Assembly (NCBI GenBank): GCA_022360175.1
Contig: JAKSDI010000100.1
Span: 62,001-126,000, forward strand
Reading direction: 5' to 3'
From: Chitinophagales bacterium
GTDB taxonomy: Bacteria > Bacteroidota > Bacteroidia > Chitinophagales > Saprospiraceae
Length of the DNA: 64,000 bases
The notes beneath the pieces were generated by a model. The model was not told where the DNA came from and searched no databases. It worked only from the letters and a program-made list of their open reading frames with translations. The position numbers and the translations under genes are program-made. How positions within the stretch are numbered: position 1 is the first letter of the stretch; the number at the start of each line of letters is the position of its first letter. Of this stretch, positions 27,976 through 35,636 are shown one piece after another.

Positions 27976-28956
27976 TTATTTGGACGTTTCGAAGTGTTCT
28001 TTATTTACTCCCATTGCACTTTCAAGGGTACCCATTACTTTTTCAAAACCAGCCCGGCTGTAATAAGCCAGTTTGTTGGTACCAGCAGGTACATCTTTGG
28101 GTAAGAAACCAAGATACTTCATGGTCTTAAATACACTCCCTTTTTTAAGATCGTGATGAGGAAAACCAGGCTCTGTACACCCTAGACAAGGATGATTAGC
28201 ACGGGTTTTACTCGATTGGCGATTCCAAAGTATCCGATTACAACTTGCGCGAGTCATTGGTCCACGGCAACCTACTTCATAAAACAAACAACCACCACGC
28301 TTTCCAAAGTGGCCATCAACCTTTTGAGCAAATGAAATAGCATTAGGGCAACCAGTTTGTACAAAATCTGTAAAGAATGTTTTTGGACGATGATAATCAT
28401 CCAATAATACATCACCTATACGGCCCGTCGCAATCGCCACTAAAATTTGTGTAATCCAATCTGGGTGAGCAGGGCAACCAGGAATATTAAGCACTGGCAA
28501 ACCTCCTTTTGATTTAAATCCACTTCCCAGGAATCCTCCTTTTGCCTTTTTATGGAATTGCATGCCCGTCGATTCACTTGGGTTAGGAGGAACGGCGGGA
28601 ATACCACCCCAGGTTGCACAGTCACCAATAGCGACCACAAACTGAGCGGCATCTGCTAACTCTTTTACCCAGTCCATCATAGGACGATCAGCAAAATAAT
28701 TCATTTTTCCAGTACCATTTGGCCCTTGCACAATAGATCCCTCGAATACGAAAATATCCAATTGTGTTTTACCAGAAATACAATCATTCATCAAATCACT
28801 GACCTGATGGCCTATCTCAAGGCCTATCGTTGGGTGCCAAAGGATATTAATGCCAAAATCAACAATTAACTCTACTACTGTTGGTTCCTGAGCATCTAAA
28901 AAAGACATGGTATTGCCACTACATGCCCCTCCTTGTAGCCATAATACATTTGCCAT
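27976..28956 (-). CDS. hupS: [NiFe]-hydrogenase small subunit 1 (group 2a-like)
   Basis: 326 residues. No Tat signal: it begins MANVLWLQGGACSGN, typical of cyanobacterial HupS and mycobacterial Huc small subunits. Iron-sulfur ligands are visible in GGACSG (Cys12), IGDCATW and IPGCPAHP (proximal cluster) and in the C-terminal set VGCRGP, ASCNR, HPCLGC (medial/distal). Located in the cytoplasm or at the inner face of the membrane. It pairs with the hupL gene 43 bp downstream. It has a C-terminal tail of ~30 residues not conserved in the second small subunit. Confidence 0.96.
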   Translation of the reverse strand: MANVLWLQGGACSGNTMSFLDAQEPTVVELIVDFGINILWHPTIGLEIGHQVSDLMNDCISGKTQLDIFVFEGSIVQGPNGTGKMNYFADRPMMDWVKELADAAQFVVAIGDCATWGGIPAVPPNPSESTGMQFHKKAKGGFLGSGFKSKGGLPVLNIPGCPAHPDWITQILVAIATGRIGDVLLDDYHRPKTFFTDFVQTGCPNAISFAQKVDGHFGKRGGCLFYEVGCRGPMTRASCNRILWNRQSSKTRANHPCLGCTEPGFPHHDLKKGSVFKTMKYLGFLPKDVPAGTNKLAYYSRAGFEKVMGTLESAMGVNKEHFETSK

Positions 28957-29041
28957 AATTAATAAGGAGTTTTCGTTACGCTGATAATGTTTCGATTGCT
29001 AAAGTTTGAACAAAATCCTATTCCGAATAAATAAGAATGAC

Positions 29042-29049
29042 CAAATATA
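29042..29049 (-). promoter_or_regulatory. Putative -7 promoter box of hupSL
   Basis: On the minus strand TATATTTG, a perfect TAnnTTTG match, 85 nt upstream of the hupS ATG. The palindromic sites start 15 bp upstream, where a -33 region would lie. Confidence 0.55.
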
Positions 29050-29064
29050 GTAATACAAACAGGT

Positions 29065-29096
29065 TTAGAAAATTTTTTCTAGAAAATATTTACTAA
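29065..29096 (-). promoter_or_regulatory. Two overlapping palindromic sites upstream of hupS
   Basis: TTAGAAAATTTTTTCTAG (29065-29082) and CTAGAAAATATTTACTAA (29079-29096) share the half-site TTAGAAAA/TTTTCTAA. They lie just upstream of the -7 box, so an activator or repressor would fit. The same motif occurs as a perfect palindrome at 23183-23200. Confidence 0.5.
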
Positions 29097-29242
29097 TTAT
29101 TAGAAATTAAAGCCTAATTTGGATGGATTCTAAATAAGCTTCACTTATAGCACTGAATTTGAGCACATTATAAAAACAACACATCCCGATTGGAATAGCC
29201 ATGACATAAGAAGAGACTGTATAAAAACCTTAACAAATAAAA

Positions 29243-29276
29243 ATCCCGAATTTCGGCTCTAGCCAAAATCCGGGAT
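29243..29276 (-). terminator. Terminator of the OmpA-like gene
   Basis: Arms atcccgaatttcggct and agccaaaatccgggat form a 16-bp stem with few mismatches, followed by T5 on the minus strand; 59 bp beyond the stop codon. Confidence 0.75.
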
Positions 29277-29334
29277 ACAACTACTCATTCACGATAATAC
29301 TCAAGCAGGTAATAACACTCGTGTTACTATTTAC

Positions 29335-31278
29335 TTATTCATGTATATTAAACTCCACTCTACGATTACGGCGGCGGCCAGACATGGTATCGTTACTTGC
29401 TCTTGGATTAGCCTTACCATAACCTTTAAAAGACATGCGTTCTTTAGCTATACCCTGTTCTTGATGCAGGTATTCAAGGCAAGCTTTGGCTCTCATTTCT
29501 GACAATTGCAAATTGGCCTGGTCATTTCCTTGATTATCTGTATAGCCTTCAATTTTTAAATGATAAGTCGGATAGTTCTTCATTATATCAGCAATCCTCT
29601 TGAGCATAGGATAGGAAGTAGCGACCAACTTATAACTTCCCTGATGGAAGCTGATATTATCTACCGCTGATAATAGAACCGATTTGTCCGCTTCACTTAA
29701 TAGAGGACAACCTTTTCTATCTACAGGACCTGCTAGTTCGGGGCAATCGTCCATATTATCGGCTAATCCGTCCGAGTCTGTATCCGGGCAGCCACCATTT
29801 GCTCCAGCTTTATCTGGACATGGGTCTGCATCATCAGCAAATCCATCCGAATCCGAATCCGGGCAACCATTGATTGTACCTGGTTTATCTGGACAATGAT
29901 CTTCTGCATCCAATACACCGTCGCGGTCGCGATCAGGAACTGAGCAGCCATCGTATTCGGCCAATCCTTTTTCATGAGGACATCGATCCACATTATCTGC
30001 GATACCATCTTTATCGCTATCACGACATCCCTTTGCTTCAATAGTACCAGGAATAAAGGGGCAATCATCTTCCAAATCTACAACACCATCGCTATCACTA
30101 TCCAGATTTGGATCAGCTTTTGTTTTTTGTGGGCAGCCATTCAAATCAGCTATTCCTTTTTCATATGGGCATTGATCTTCGTGATCTGCTATTCCATCTT
30201 TATCACTATCACGGCAGCCATTAAGTTCTGGAGTCCCTGCTAGATAAGGGCAATCATCTTCACTATTTACAATACCATCGTTGTCGCTATCCAGGCACCC
30301 CTTAGCAGCTTTAGAACCTGGAACATTCGGGCAATTGTCTTCATGGTCTGCGATACCATCATTATCACTATCCGGACAACCGCCTGTACGTTCACTTCCT
30401 GCTAAGTCAGGGCATTTATCTTTCAAATCAGTCAGTCCATCACTATCACTATCGGGGCAGCCCAAATCGTCTATTGTACCCCACTTTGTAGGACAAGGGT
30501 CTTTTTTATCGGCAATACCATCTTTATCCTGGTCTTTACTTCCAAAGCGATAGGCTACTGTAATGCCCCCAACGCTGTACCAGTCATTCCTTTCTGCATT
30601 GCCTACAGCGCTTACGCCATCGAGGTAATCATTAAAAACAGGGCGTAATCCTAATTCTAGCGTAAGCAACATTTTTTCACTGATATCTGCTTTTACACCT
30701 ATTCCAAATGGCAACGATAAGTGGGTGTCTTTTTGATTCCTTAAATCTATTGCTACTTCGTTTTGTAGTTGCTGATTGTCCGCTATGTTCGAAAAATCTA
30801 CATCTACTTTCGTCATACCTGCACCTACACCAACAAAAATGTAAGGTGAAATGGTACGATTAAACCGACCGTGATCTGAATACCTTCGCTCCCCTAGAAA
30901 GTCCCATTCTCCGAGCAAGGAAATTTCTGTGATAGGTGTTTCGAAGCTAATGCCCCTTTCAGATAAAGTTTTAGAATCTTCATCAGAACCTGTTAGTGTT
31001 CCACGCAATAAATTGGCACGCAGGCTGAAGTTACGACTCGTATTATATCTTAGAAATAAGCCATAAGCCAAACTTGTTTTATTGGGCTTTAAAAACCAAC
31101 CGTCAACCAAGTCGCCGTAAGCATTGGCTCCACCAATCAGCAAGCCAACTTCCAGAGGATCATAGTTGTGAATAATAGGCTTGGTATCAGCTTCGGATGT
31201 TGTTTGTGAGAAGGTTTGCGTAACGGTAAAGAACAATAATACTAAAGTTAAGTAAGTGGGATTAATGATAAATTTCAT
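29335..31278 (-). CDS. OmpA-family outer-membrane protein with thrombospondin type 3 repeats
   Basis: 647 residues. Signal peptide (1-24). Residues ~35-250 form an outer-membrane beta-barrel like the one encoded at 54886. Then about a dozen Ca2+-binding TSP3-type repeats (DSDxDGxxDxxDxCP, ~255-525), and a C-terminal OmpA peptidoglycan-binding domain (~540-647, EGYTDNQGN, MSGRRRNRRVEF). It anchors the outer membrane to the cell wall. It stands between the two hydrogenase small-subunit genes on the same strand but has its own terminator, so the link to hydrogenase is only positional. Confidence 0.93.
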   Translation of the reverse strand: MKFIINPTYLTLVLLFFTVTQTFSQTTSEADTKPIIHNYDPLEVGLLIGGANAYGDLVDGWFLKPNKTSLAYGLFLRYNTSRNFSLRANLLRGTLTGSDEDSKTLSERGISFETPITEISLLGEWDFLGERRYSDHGRFNRTISPYIFVGVGAGMTKVDVDFSNIADNQQLQNEVAIDLRNQKDTHLSLPFGIGVKADISEKMLLTLELGLRPVFNDYLDGVSAVGNAERNDWYSVGGITVAYRFGSKDQDKDGIADKKDPCPTKWGTIDDLGCPDSDSDGLTDLKDKCPDLAGSERTGGCPDSDNDGIADHEDNCPNVPGSKAAKGCLDSDNDGIVNSEDDCPYLAGTPELNGCRDSDKDGIADHEDQCPYEKGIADLNGCPQKTKADPNLDSDSDGVVDLEDDCPFIPGTIEAKGCRDSDKDGIADNVDRCPHEKGLAEYDGCSVPDRDRDGVLDAEDHCPDKPGTINGCPDSDSDGFADDADPCPDKAGANGGCPDTDSDGLADNMDDCPELAGPVDRKGCPLLSEADKSVLLSAVDNISFHQGSYKLVATSYPMLKRIADIMKNYPTYHLKIEGYTDNQGNDQANLQLSEMRAKACLEYLHQEQGIAKERMSFKGYGKANPRASNDTMSGRRRNRRVEFNIHE

Positions 31279-31937
31279 TTTGGTGTGTTTGTTATATATT
31301 TAGTTAATGAACTGGTTTAAACTTATTCGTACTGACCTACGAGATATGCATTGTGTTCGCTGGACTTCAGCTATCTTTCGTCCCGTACTCTCCAAGTACG
31401 AAACTCAAAATGAGCTTTGCCAGCAATCACAAGCCATTTCTCTCGGTTCCATCAGAAAAGTTTATACCAGTTCAATGAGATAATGAATTCCTTCATAAAA
31501 AATGCAAATGCATAAGCAGGTACTACTCATCTAGGATGGAGTCTCTACTCAGAAGCTGTTTTTGAGCAATAGAATACCTGGCCCTTTAATAGCATTTAAA
31601 GGGAAAACAGCTCATACCGCAAAGGGAAAATATTTTAACTATCAACAATTAATGTAAAAAACAAATATGAAGGGGTAGATACAGATGTAGTTTCTCCACC
31701 ATAGCAGCTAGTAGCTATGAATCATCAAGATTCTATTTGTGAAGAAATTTGCGATTGGAAGGATTACCAGTTTATAGTGCGGTAGAATTTCTTTGAATGC
31801 CAGAAGTGCTTCCTCATCAAAAGGTAATACTCCTCACTATAATTGGAGGTCAAATATAATCCTTTTACATAAAGAAAGAGAAAAAAACAAAAGCGAATTA
31901 TAAAAAAAAATATATGAGATCAAGTACTCCAAACCGA
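31279..31937. other. Gap between the second small-subunit gene and the OmpA-like gene
   Basis: No gene supported. It contains the MITE-like copy B (31309-31473), just upstream of the OmpA-like start, so that gene's promoter may lie within or beyond the element. The rest (31474-31937) is AT-rich; no terminator for the small-subunit gene stands out. Confidence 0.45.
31309..31473. mobile_element. MITE-like element, copy B
   Basis: 165 bp with terminal inverted repeats gaactggtttaaactt (31309-31324) and aagtttataccagttc (31458-31473), 15 of 16 complementary, and a 3-bp flanking direct repeat AAT (31306-31308 and 31474-31476). The interior is homologous, in opposite orientation, to copy A at 13396-13558. 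No coding capacity. Confidence 0.7.
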
Positions 31938-32894
31938 TTACTTTGAAGTATTGGGCTTATCCTTATCCGACCATAGCCTGCTGGTTTCTGAGCGCAGGTA
32001 GAACATTACCTTATTAGAACCGGTAGGAACCTCTTTAGGAAAATGCCCCAGATATTTCATGGTGTTCAATACAGAGCCTTTCTTGAGATCGTGGTGAGGG
32101 AAGCCTGGTTCAGTACATCCTAGACAGGGATGGTTAGCACGGGTTTTGCTGGAAGTGCGATTCCATAAAATACGATTACAACTAGCTCGAGTCATTGGGC
32201 CTCTACAACCCACTTCGTAGAATAAGCAACCTCCTCTTTTACCAAAGCCTCCTTTTATTTTATCTATAAACGACACTGCGTTGGTACATCCTGTTTGTAC
32301 AAAATCGGTAAAAAATGTTTTGGGCCGTTGATAATCATCCAGTTTCATTTCATCCATTCGCCCTGTTGCTATTGCAACCAATATTTGAGTCATCCAATCT
32401 GGATGGGCAGGACAACCAGGAATATTTATAACTGGCCAGCCCGCTTTAGAGAGAAAATCTTCTCCCAGGAAGCCCCCTTTATCTTTCTTAAGGTATTGCA
32501 TGCCTGTTGATTCGGTTGGATTGGGTGGAACTGCGACTATCCCTCCCCAGGTAGCACAATCCCCAATAGCAACTACATAACGGGCTACTCCTGCCAGGTC
32601 CTTAATCCATTCGATCATAGGGCGATGGGCAAAGTAATTCATTTTGCCACTGCCACCAGGTCCCTGGATGACAGAACCTTCAAAAACAAATATATCGAGA
32701 GGAACTTCGCCTGACACCGCATCATTGAGTACTTCATTCACCTGTTCACCTATTTCCAAGCCAATTGTAGGGTGGTATAAAATACGTATGCCAAAATCAG
32801 TAATCAGCTCAATTACTGAAGGTTGTTCAGCATTTAGAAAAGACATAGTGTTGCCACTGCATGCCCCGCCTTTAAGCCAGATTAAGTTTGTCAT
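31938..32894 (-). CDS. [NiFe]-hydrogenase small subunit 2 (second HupS paralogue)
   Basis: 318 residues, intact and close to small subunit 1 over most of its length; the Cys residues of all cluster motifs are kept (GGACSG, IGDCATW, IPGCPAHP, VGCRGP, ASCNR, HPCLGC). It differs mainly in the region after residue ~45 and in the C-terminal tail, which is shorter and charged (SDKDKPNTSK) instead of the helical tail of subunit 1. There is no second large-subunit gene in the window, so it may be an alternative partner for HupL, serve a hydrogenase encoded elsewhere, or have another role. The TetR-type genes lie upstream on the same strand. Confidence 0.93.
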   Translation of the reverse strand: MTNLIWLKGGACSGNTMSFLNAEQPSVIELITDFGIRILYHPTIGLEIGEQVNEVLNDAVSGEVPLDIFVFEGSVIQGPGGSGKMNYFAHRPMIEWIKDLAGVARYVVAIGDCATWGGIVAVPPNPTESTGMQYLKKDKGGFLGEDFLSKAGWPVINIPGCPAHPDWMTQILVAIATGRMDEMKLDDYQRPKTFFTDFVQTGCTNAVSFIDKIKGGFGKRGGCLFYEVGCRGPMTRASCNRILWNRTSSKTRANHPCLGCTEPGFPHHDLKKGSVLNTMKYLGHFPKEVPTGSNKVMFYLRSETSRLWSDKDKPNTSK

Positions 32895-32961
32895 AGTATT
32901 TAGTGATAAAATTCTGCTGGTAGAAATATGCTAGTGCTTTGTACCTAAAATAAAAAGTAAA

Positions 32962-33108
32962 GACTTCGGAGAAGTCAGAAATTTATTAAAAAGGCAATGA
33001 TGAGTCTTCCGACTTTGGATAAAATCTCACAAATAATATAATATGCGACTTCATCCGAAGTCGAAATCTTTTTTGCCTGGGCAAAAAAGATGTGATTTCT
33101 CCGAAATC
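32962..33108. repeat. Cluster of small palindromes upstream of the second small-subunit gene
   Basis: Units: gacttcggagaagtc (32962-32976), a half-copy gtcttccgacttt (33004-33016), cgacttcatccgaagtcg (33046-33063), a perfect 12-bp stem atcttttttgcc/ggcaaaaaagat with 2-nt loop (33066-33091) and gatttctccgaaatc (33094-33108). The 12-bp stem can act as a terminator for the TetR gene ending at 33153; the other units share a TTCGGA(T)GAA-type core and look like REP-type units or a multi-site operator. Confidence 0.55.
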
Positions 33109-33152
33109 ATTATCTAATGATAGCATCTTATGTACTTATTTTTTAGCTCCAA

Positions 33153-33794
33153 CTAATTATCAGAAGAATGCTGCTCTAATAACGGTCGAATAAGCTGATC
33201 ATATTCTGCTATCCCCTTACTTGTGAAGTATGGGTATATCTGATTCCAAATCATTTCTTTAAACTCTCTGGTATCTACGGCTTGTTCAACTTTTCTTACC
33301 AGACTTTGAGGCACCCAAAAAGTGATGAGCACCCAAATAGCTCTTGCGATGCTATCATATACTCCTGGACGTGGTTCTTCTATAATCAATCCTCTTTGCT
33401 TGTTATAATCAAAGCGTTTTCTGATTTGACTAATCATTTTTGAGATATGAACCTTACGCTTAGAACGAATTTGAGGATAATGCCTTTCTATTTCCAATAA
33501 ATCCAGAAAATAGAAAGGGTATTTCTGTATAAAGCCGTAATACTTGGTAAGTTGATGATCAAAATCCATGAGATTAGGGAAAAGGCGATAGCTAGATAAA
33601 ATCTCAGAGGCCTCTTCGTACAAGCCTTCATTAATTGCATCTATGATGGCTTCTTTATTTTTGAAATGGTAGGCCAGATTGCCCGGACTGATGCCAATCT
33701 CACTTGCAATTTGCTGCAAACGCACATTCGCCATTCCATTTTCATTAAATAACTTTATTGAAGCATCCAAAATTTTTCGTTTTGTATCCGCCAT
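33153..33794 (-). CDS. TetR/AcrR-family transcriptional regulator 1
   Basis: 213 residues. The N-terminal helix-turn-helix is typical (KILDASIKLFNENG, VRLQQIASEIGISPGNLAYHFKNKEAII). The ligand-binding half is helical and matches the paralogue at 34241-34873 along its length (e.g. WVLITFWVPQSLVRKVE versus MTMSFWRSQQAVRYEE). It follows the 118-residue unknown by 12 bp, so both are probably one transcript. Position upstream of the second small-subunit gene makes hydrogenase control conceivable, but there is no direct evidence. Confidence 0.9.
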   Translation of the reverse strand: MADTKRKILDASIKLFNENGMANVRLQQIASEIGISPGNLAYHFKNKEAIIDAINEGLYEEASEILSSYRLFPNLMDFDHQLTKYYGFIQKYPFYFLDLLEIERHYPQIRSKRKVHISKMISQIRKRFDYNKQRGLIIEEPRPGVYDSIARAIWVLITFWVPQSLVRKVEQAVDTREFKEMIWNQIYPYFTSKGIAEYDQLIRPLLEQHSSDN

Positions 33795-33806
33795 CGTTCC
33801 CTTGGT

Positions 33807-34163
33807 TTAGCTTAAGCAAAGCTTAAAATCATCTAAATTAACTTTTAGCGTCCCTCTTTGATCTTTTGCCGCAAGGCGCTTCATATACCAGGCATTGAGC
33901 TCTGCCTTGTTTTTGCAAGTAAAACGAGAAATGACTCGTTTAATCAACTTCTTTGGTTCCTGATAATGAGCAAATACCAAATGTATTTCCCACATGCCTT
34001 CCCGCTTAACGATATTCTCTATCACCGCGGTATCCCGTAACCACCAATCGTCAGACAAAAAATCCATGTCTTCCTGACAACCAGACTTATCTGTGAAATG
34101 CTGATTATTCAGCAGGTTCAGCAGCTCATTATAAGCATCATTATCGAGTTGAAAGTTATCCAT
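33807..34163 (-). CDS. Unknown 118-residue protein upstream of TetR 1
   Basis: Not recognised. No signal peptide or membrane segment. Acidic N-terminus with an Asp/Trp stretch (DFLSDDWWLRD), then a basic segment (EPKKLIKRVISRFTCKNK) and a C-terminal helix-rich end. Intact start and stop, 12 bp before the TetR start, so a co-transcribed partner is likely. Might be a small regulatory or stress protein; no family can be named. Confidence 0.65.
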   Translation of the reverse strand: MDNFQLDNDAYNELLNLLNNQHFTDKSGCQEDMDFLSDDWWLRDTAVIENIVKREGMWEIHLVFAHYQEPKKLIKRVISRFTCKNKAELNAWYMKRLAAKDQRGTLKVNLDDFKLCLS

Positions 34164-34240
34164 TAAATTTAAAGCCTAAAGAAGTATAGAAAAAAACACC
34201 TAATTATTTGAATTACAAAACTAATACTTTTAAGGGATGA

Positions 34241-34873
34241 TTAAAAGTAAAAATCATATGGCTGTTCCAGCATTTGCGTATATTCTCGCTTTCCCATCTC
34301 CGTAAAATGGGGAATTAGCAGGTTCCAAACTGCATCTTTATAAGATTCTTCGGATGGTTCTTCCTCGTATCGTACTGCTTGTTGAGAACGCCAAAAAGAC
34401 ATCGTCATCCATATTTGTTTCGCTAGTTTCTGGAAGACTCCCTCAAAAGTAGCAGGAAGAAGTGCTCCCCTCTTTTCGTTAAAATCCAGCATGAATTGTA
34501 GCTGTTCAATCTGAAAGCGAATATGTTGCTGATGGGCAGCACCTACAGCTGGATAGGCTCGTACGATTTCCAGGGTATCGAGGTAAAAAAATACATACTC
34601 CTGCTGTAGATGATAGGTATGTCTGATTAAGCGGTCTATATTGTCAAAAAGGGGAACAATGCGGTATTCTGCCAGCAGTGCTTTTTGTTTTTTCGTCAGG
34701 TCCTGATAAAGAGCCATTACAATCGCTTCTTTATTAGTATAATGATAAGCCATATTGCCTACACTTACAATCGCTTCATCAGAAATATGCTGAAGGCGTA
34801 CATTTACCAAACCATTCTCATTGAATAGTTTGAGAGCAGCAATTATGATTTTCTCTTTATTAGTGGCTTGCAT
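34241..34873 (-). CDS. TetR/AcrR-family transcriptional regulator 2
   Basis: About 210 residues from the ATG at 34871-34873 (MQATNKEK). The open frame extends 34 codons further upstream, but that extension is unlike TetR proteins and overlaps the 124-residue gene, so the internal start is preferred. HTH: IIIAALKLFNENG ... VRLQHISDEAIVSVGNMAYHYTNKEAIV. Paralogous to TetR 1, evidently an old tandem duplication, each copy preceded by an unrelated small gene. Confidence 0.88.
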   Translation of the reverse strand: MQATNKEKIIIAALKLFNENGLVNVRLQHISDEAIVSVGNMAYHYTNKEAIVMALYQDLTKKQKALLAEYRIVPLFDNIDRLIRHTYHLQQEYVFFYLDTLEIVRAYPAVGAAHQQHIRFQIEQLQFMLDFNEKRGALLPATFEGVFQKLAKQIWMTMSFWRSQQAVRYEEEPSEESYKDAVWNLLIPHFTEMGKREYTQMLEQPYDFYF

Positions 34874-34968
34874 GGTAAATGCAAGATAGTGAAGTTGTCT
34901 AATATAATCAGGAATAAATATACAGGGAGAGCAGTAATTGCTCTCCCATAAATAGTATACGCAGCATT

Positions 34969-35343
34969 CTACCAATGCCCCGTTACGATGTTAGAATCAA
35001 CTGTTACACTTGAAGGGATGAACGGTTTGAGTCGTACTCTTGCGTAAACTTCGTCTCTGCGATTGAAGAACCAATCATCTTCATCTAGTACATTATTAGA
35101 GACTTTTCGCACTACTTTCCGGGAAATGCAAGCTTTATTAGCTTGTACACAGTTTGAATAAATTGTTTTAAGGTGATCATCCGGATTTGGCCAGGCATCA
35201 TCGCCTCGTAGCGAAACCGTTTCAATAAAAGTTGTTTTGTCCAGTAATTCACACCGAGTAAAACAAAGATCATAAGTAACAGTGACTACACTCTCTTTGC
35301 TACCTTTTGCAATAGATAGCTTAAGATTACTAATTGTTGCCAT
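34969..35343 (-). CDS. Unknown 124-residue protein downstream of the patatin gene
   Basis: Not recognised. The sequence alternates short hydrophobic strands and polar turns (ISNLKLSIAKG, VVTVTYDLCF, EVYARVRLKPFIPSSV), so a beta-sandwich is likely. Four Cys, no signal peptide. It lies between the patatin gene and TetR 2 on the same strand, 95 bp before the TetR 2 start. Possibly part of a patatin-linked operon. Confidence 0.65.
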   Translation of the reverse strand: MATISNLKLSIAKGSKESVVTVTYDLCFTRCELLDKTTFIETVSLRGDDAWPNPDDHLKTIYSNCVQANKACISRKVVRKVSNNVLDEDDWFFNRRDEVYARVRLKPFIPSSVTVDSNIVTGHW

Positions 35344-35373
35344 TGGTTAAAAAATTTGGGTAAAGTGGTTACT

Positions 35374-35636
35374 CTATTGCGGCTTTTCACCTTCCGCCTC
35401 CTTACTCTTTTTGGGATTTTCAGGGACCTCCGTTTCATTAAAGCCATCACTCGACAAGCTTAAGAAAGCATCCAGAATAGTATCTATGCTCTCAGTTCGC
35501 GCTCTATGCTCCCGCTACCTGGCAGGAAGTTTTGAAGTGCCTCTTCTGCCTTTTGCTCTCCGTGTTTTATTCGTTTATTGATAATTGATTCATTGGCCAG
35601 CAGGAAATCTCCCAGGACTCCTTCCGCTGGTTCTAT
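35374..35636 (-). pseudogene. Broken C-terminal extension of the patatin-like gene
   Basis: Directly after the patatin TAG (35637-35639) the same frame continues open for 50 codons (IEPAEGVLGDFLLANESIIN ...) to a second TAG at 35484-35486. The frame beyond is shifted and reads SIDTILDAFLSLSSDGFNE to a TAG at 35374-35376. Removing 20 bases bounded by the direct repeat agcataga joins both parts in one frame (...GSG-SIDTIL...). The tail thus looks like ancestral coding sequence damaged by one nonsense change and one 20-bp insertion. Confidence 0.6.

Larger units (their letters stand above)
28957..29334. promoter_or_regulatory. hupS upstream region
   Basis: Contains, read on the minus strand, two overlapping 18-bp near-palindromes (29065-29096), a perfect -7 box (29042-29049) and an untranslated leader of about 80 nt. 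The terminator of the upstream ompA-like gene lies at 29243-29276, so hupSL has its own promoter. Confidence 0.6.

Noticed and set aside
29800-30520. Regular repeats resembling a CRISPR or satellite array
   Set aside because: They encode TSP3 Asp-rich repeats in the OmpA-like gene; units vary in sequence and stay in frame.
31938-32894. Second small-subunit gene as a pseudogene
   Set aside because: The frame is intact and all cluster-ligand Cys motifs are present.
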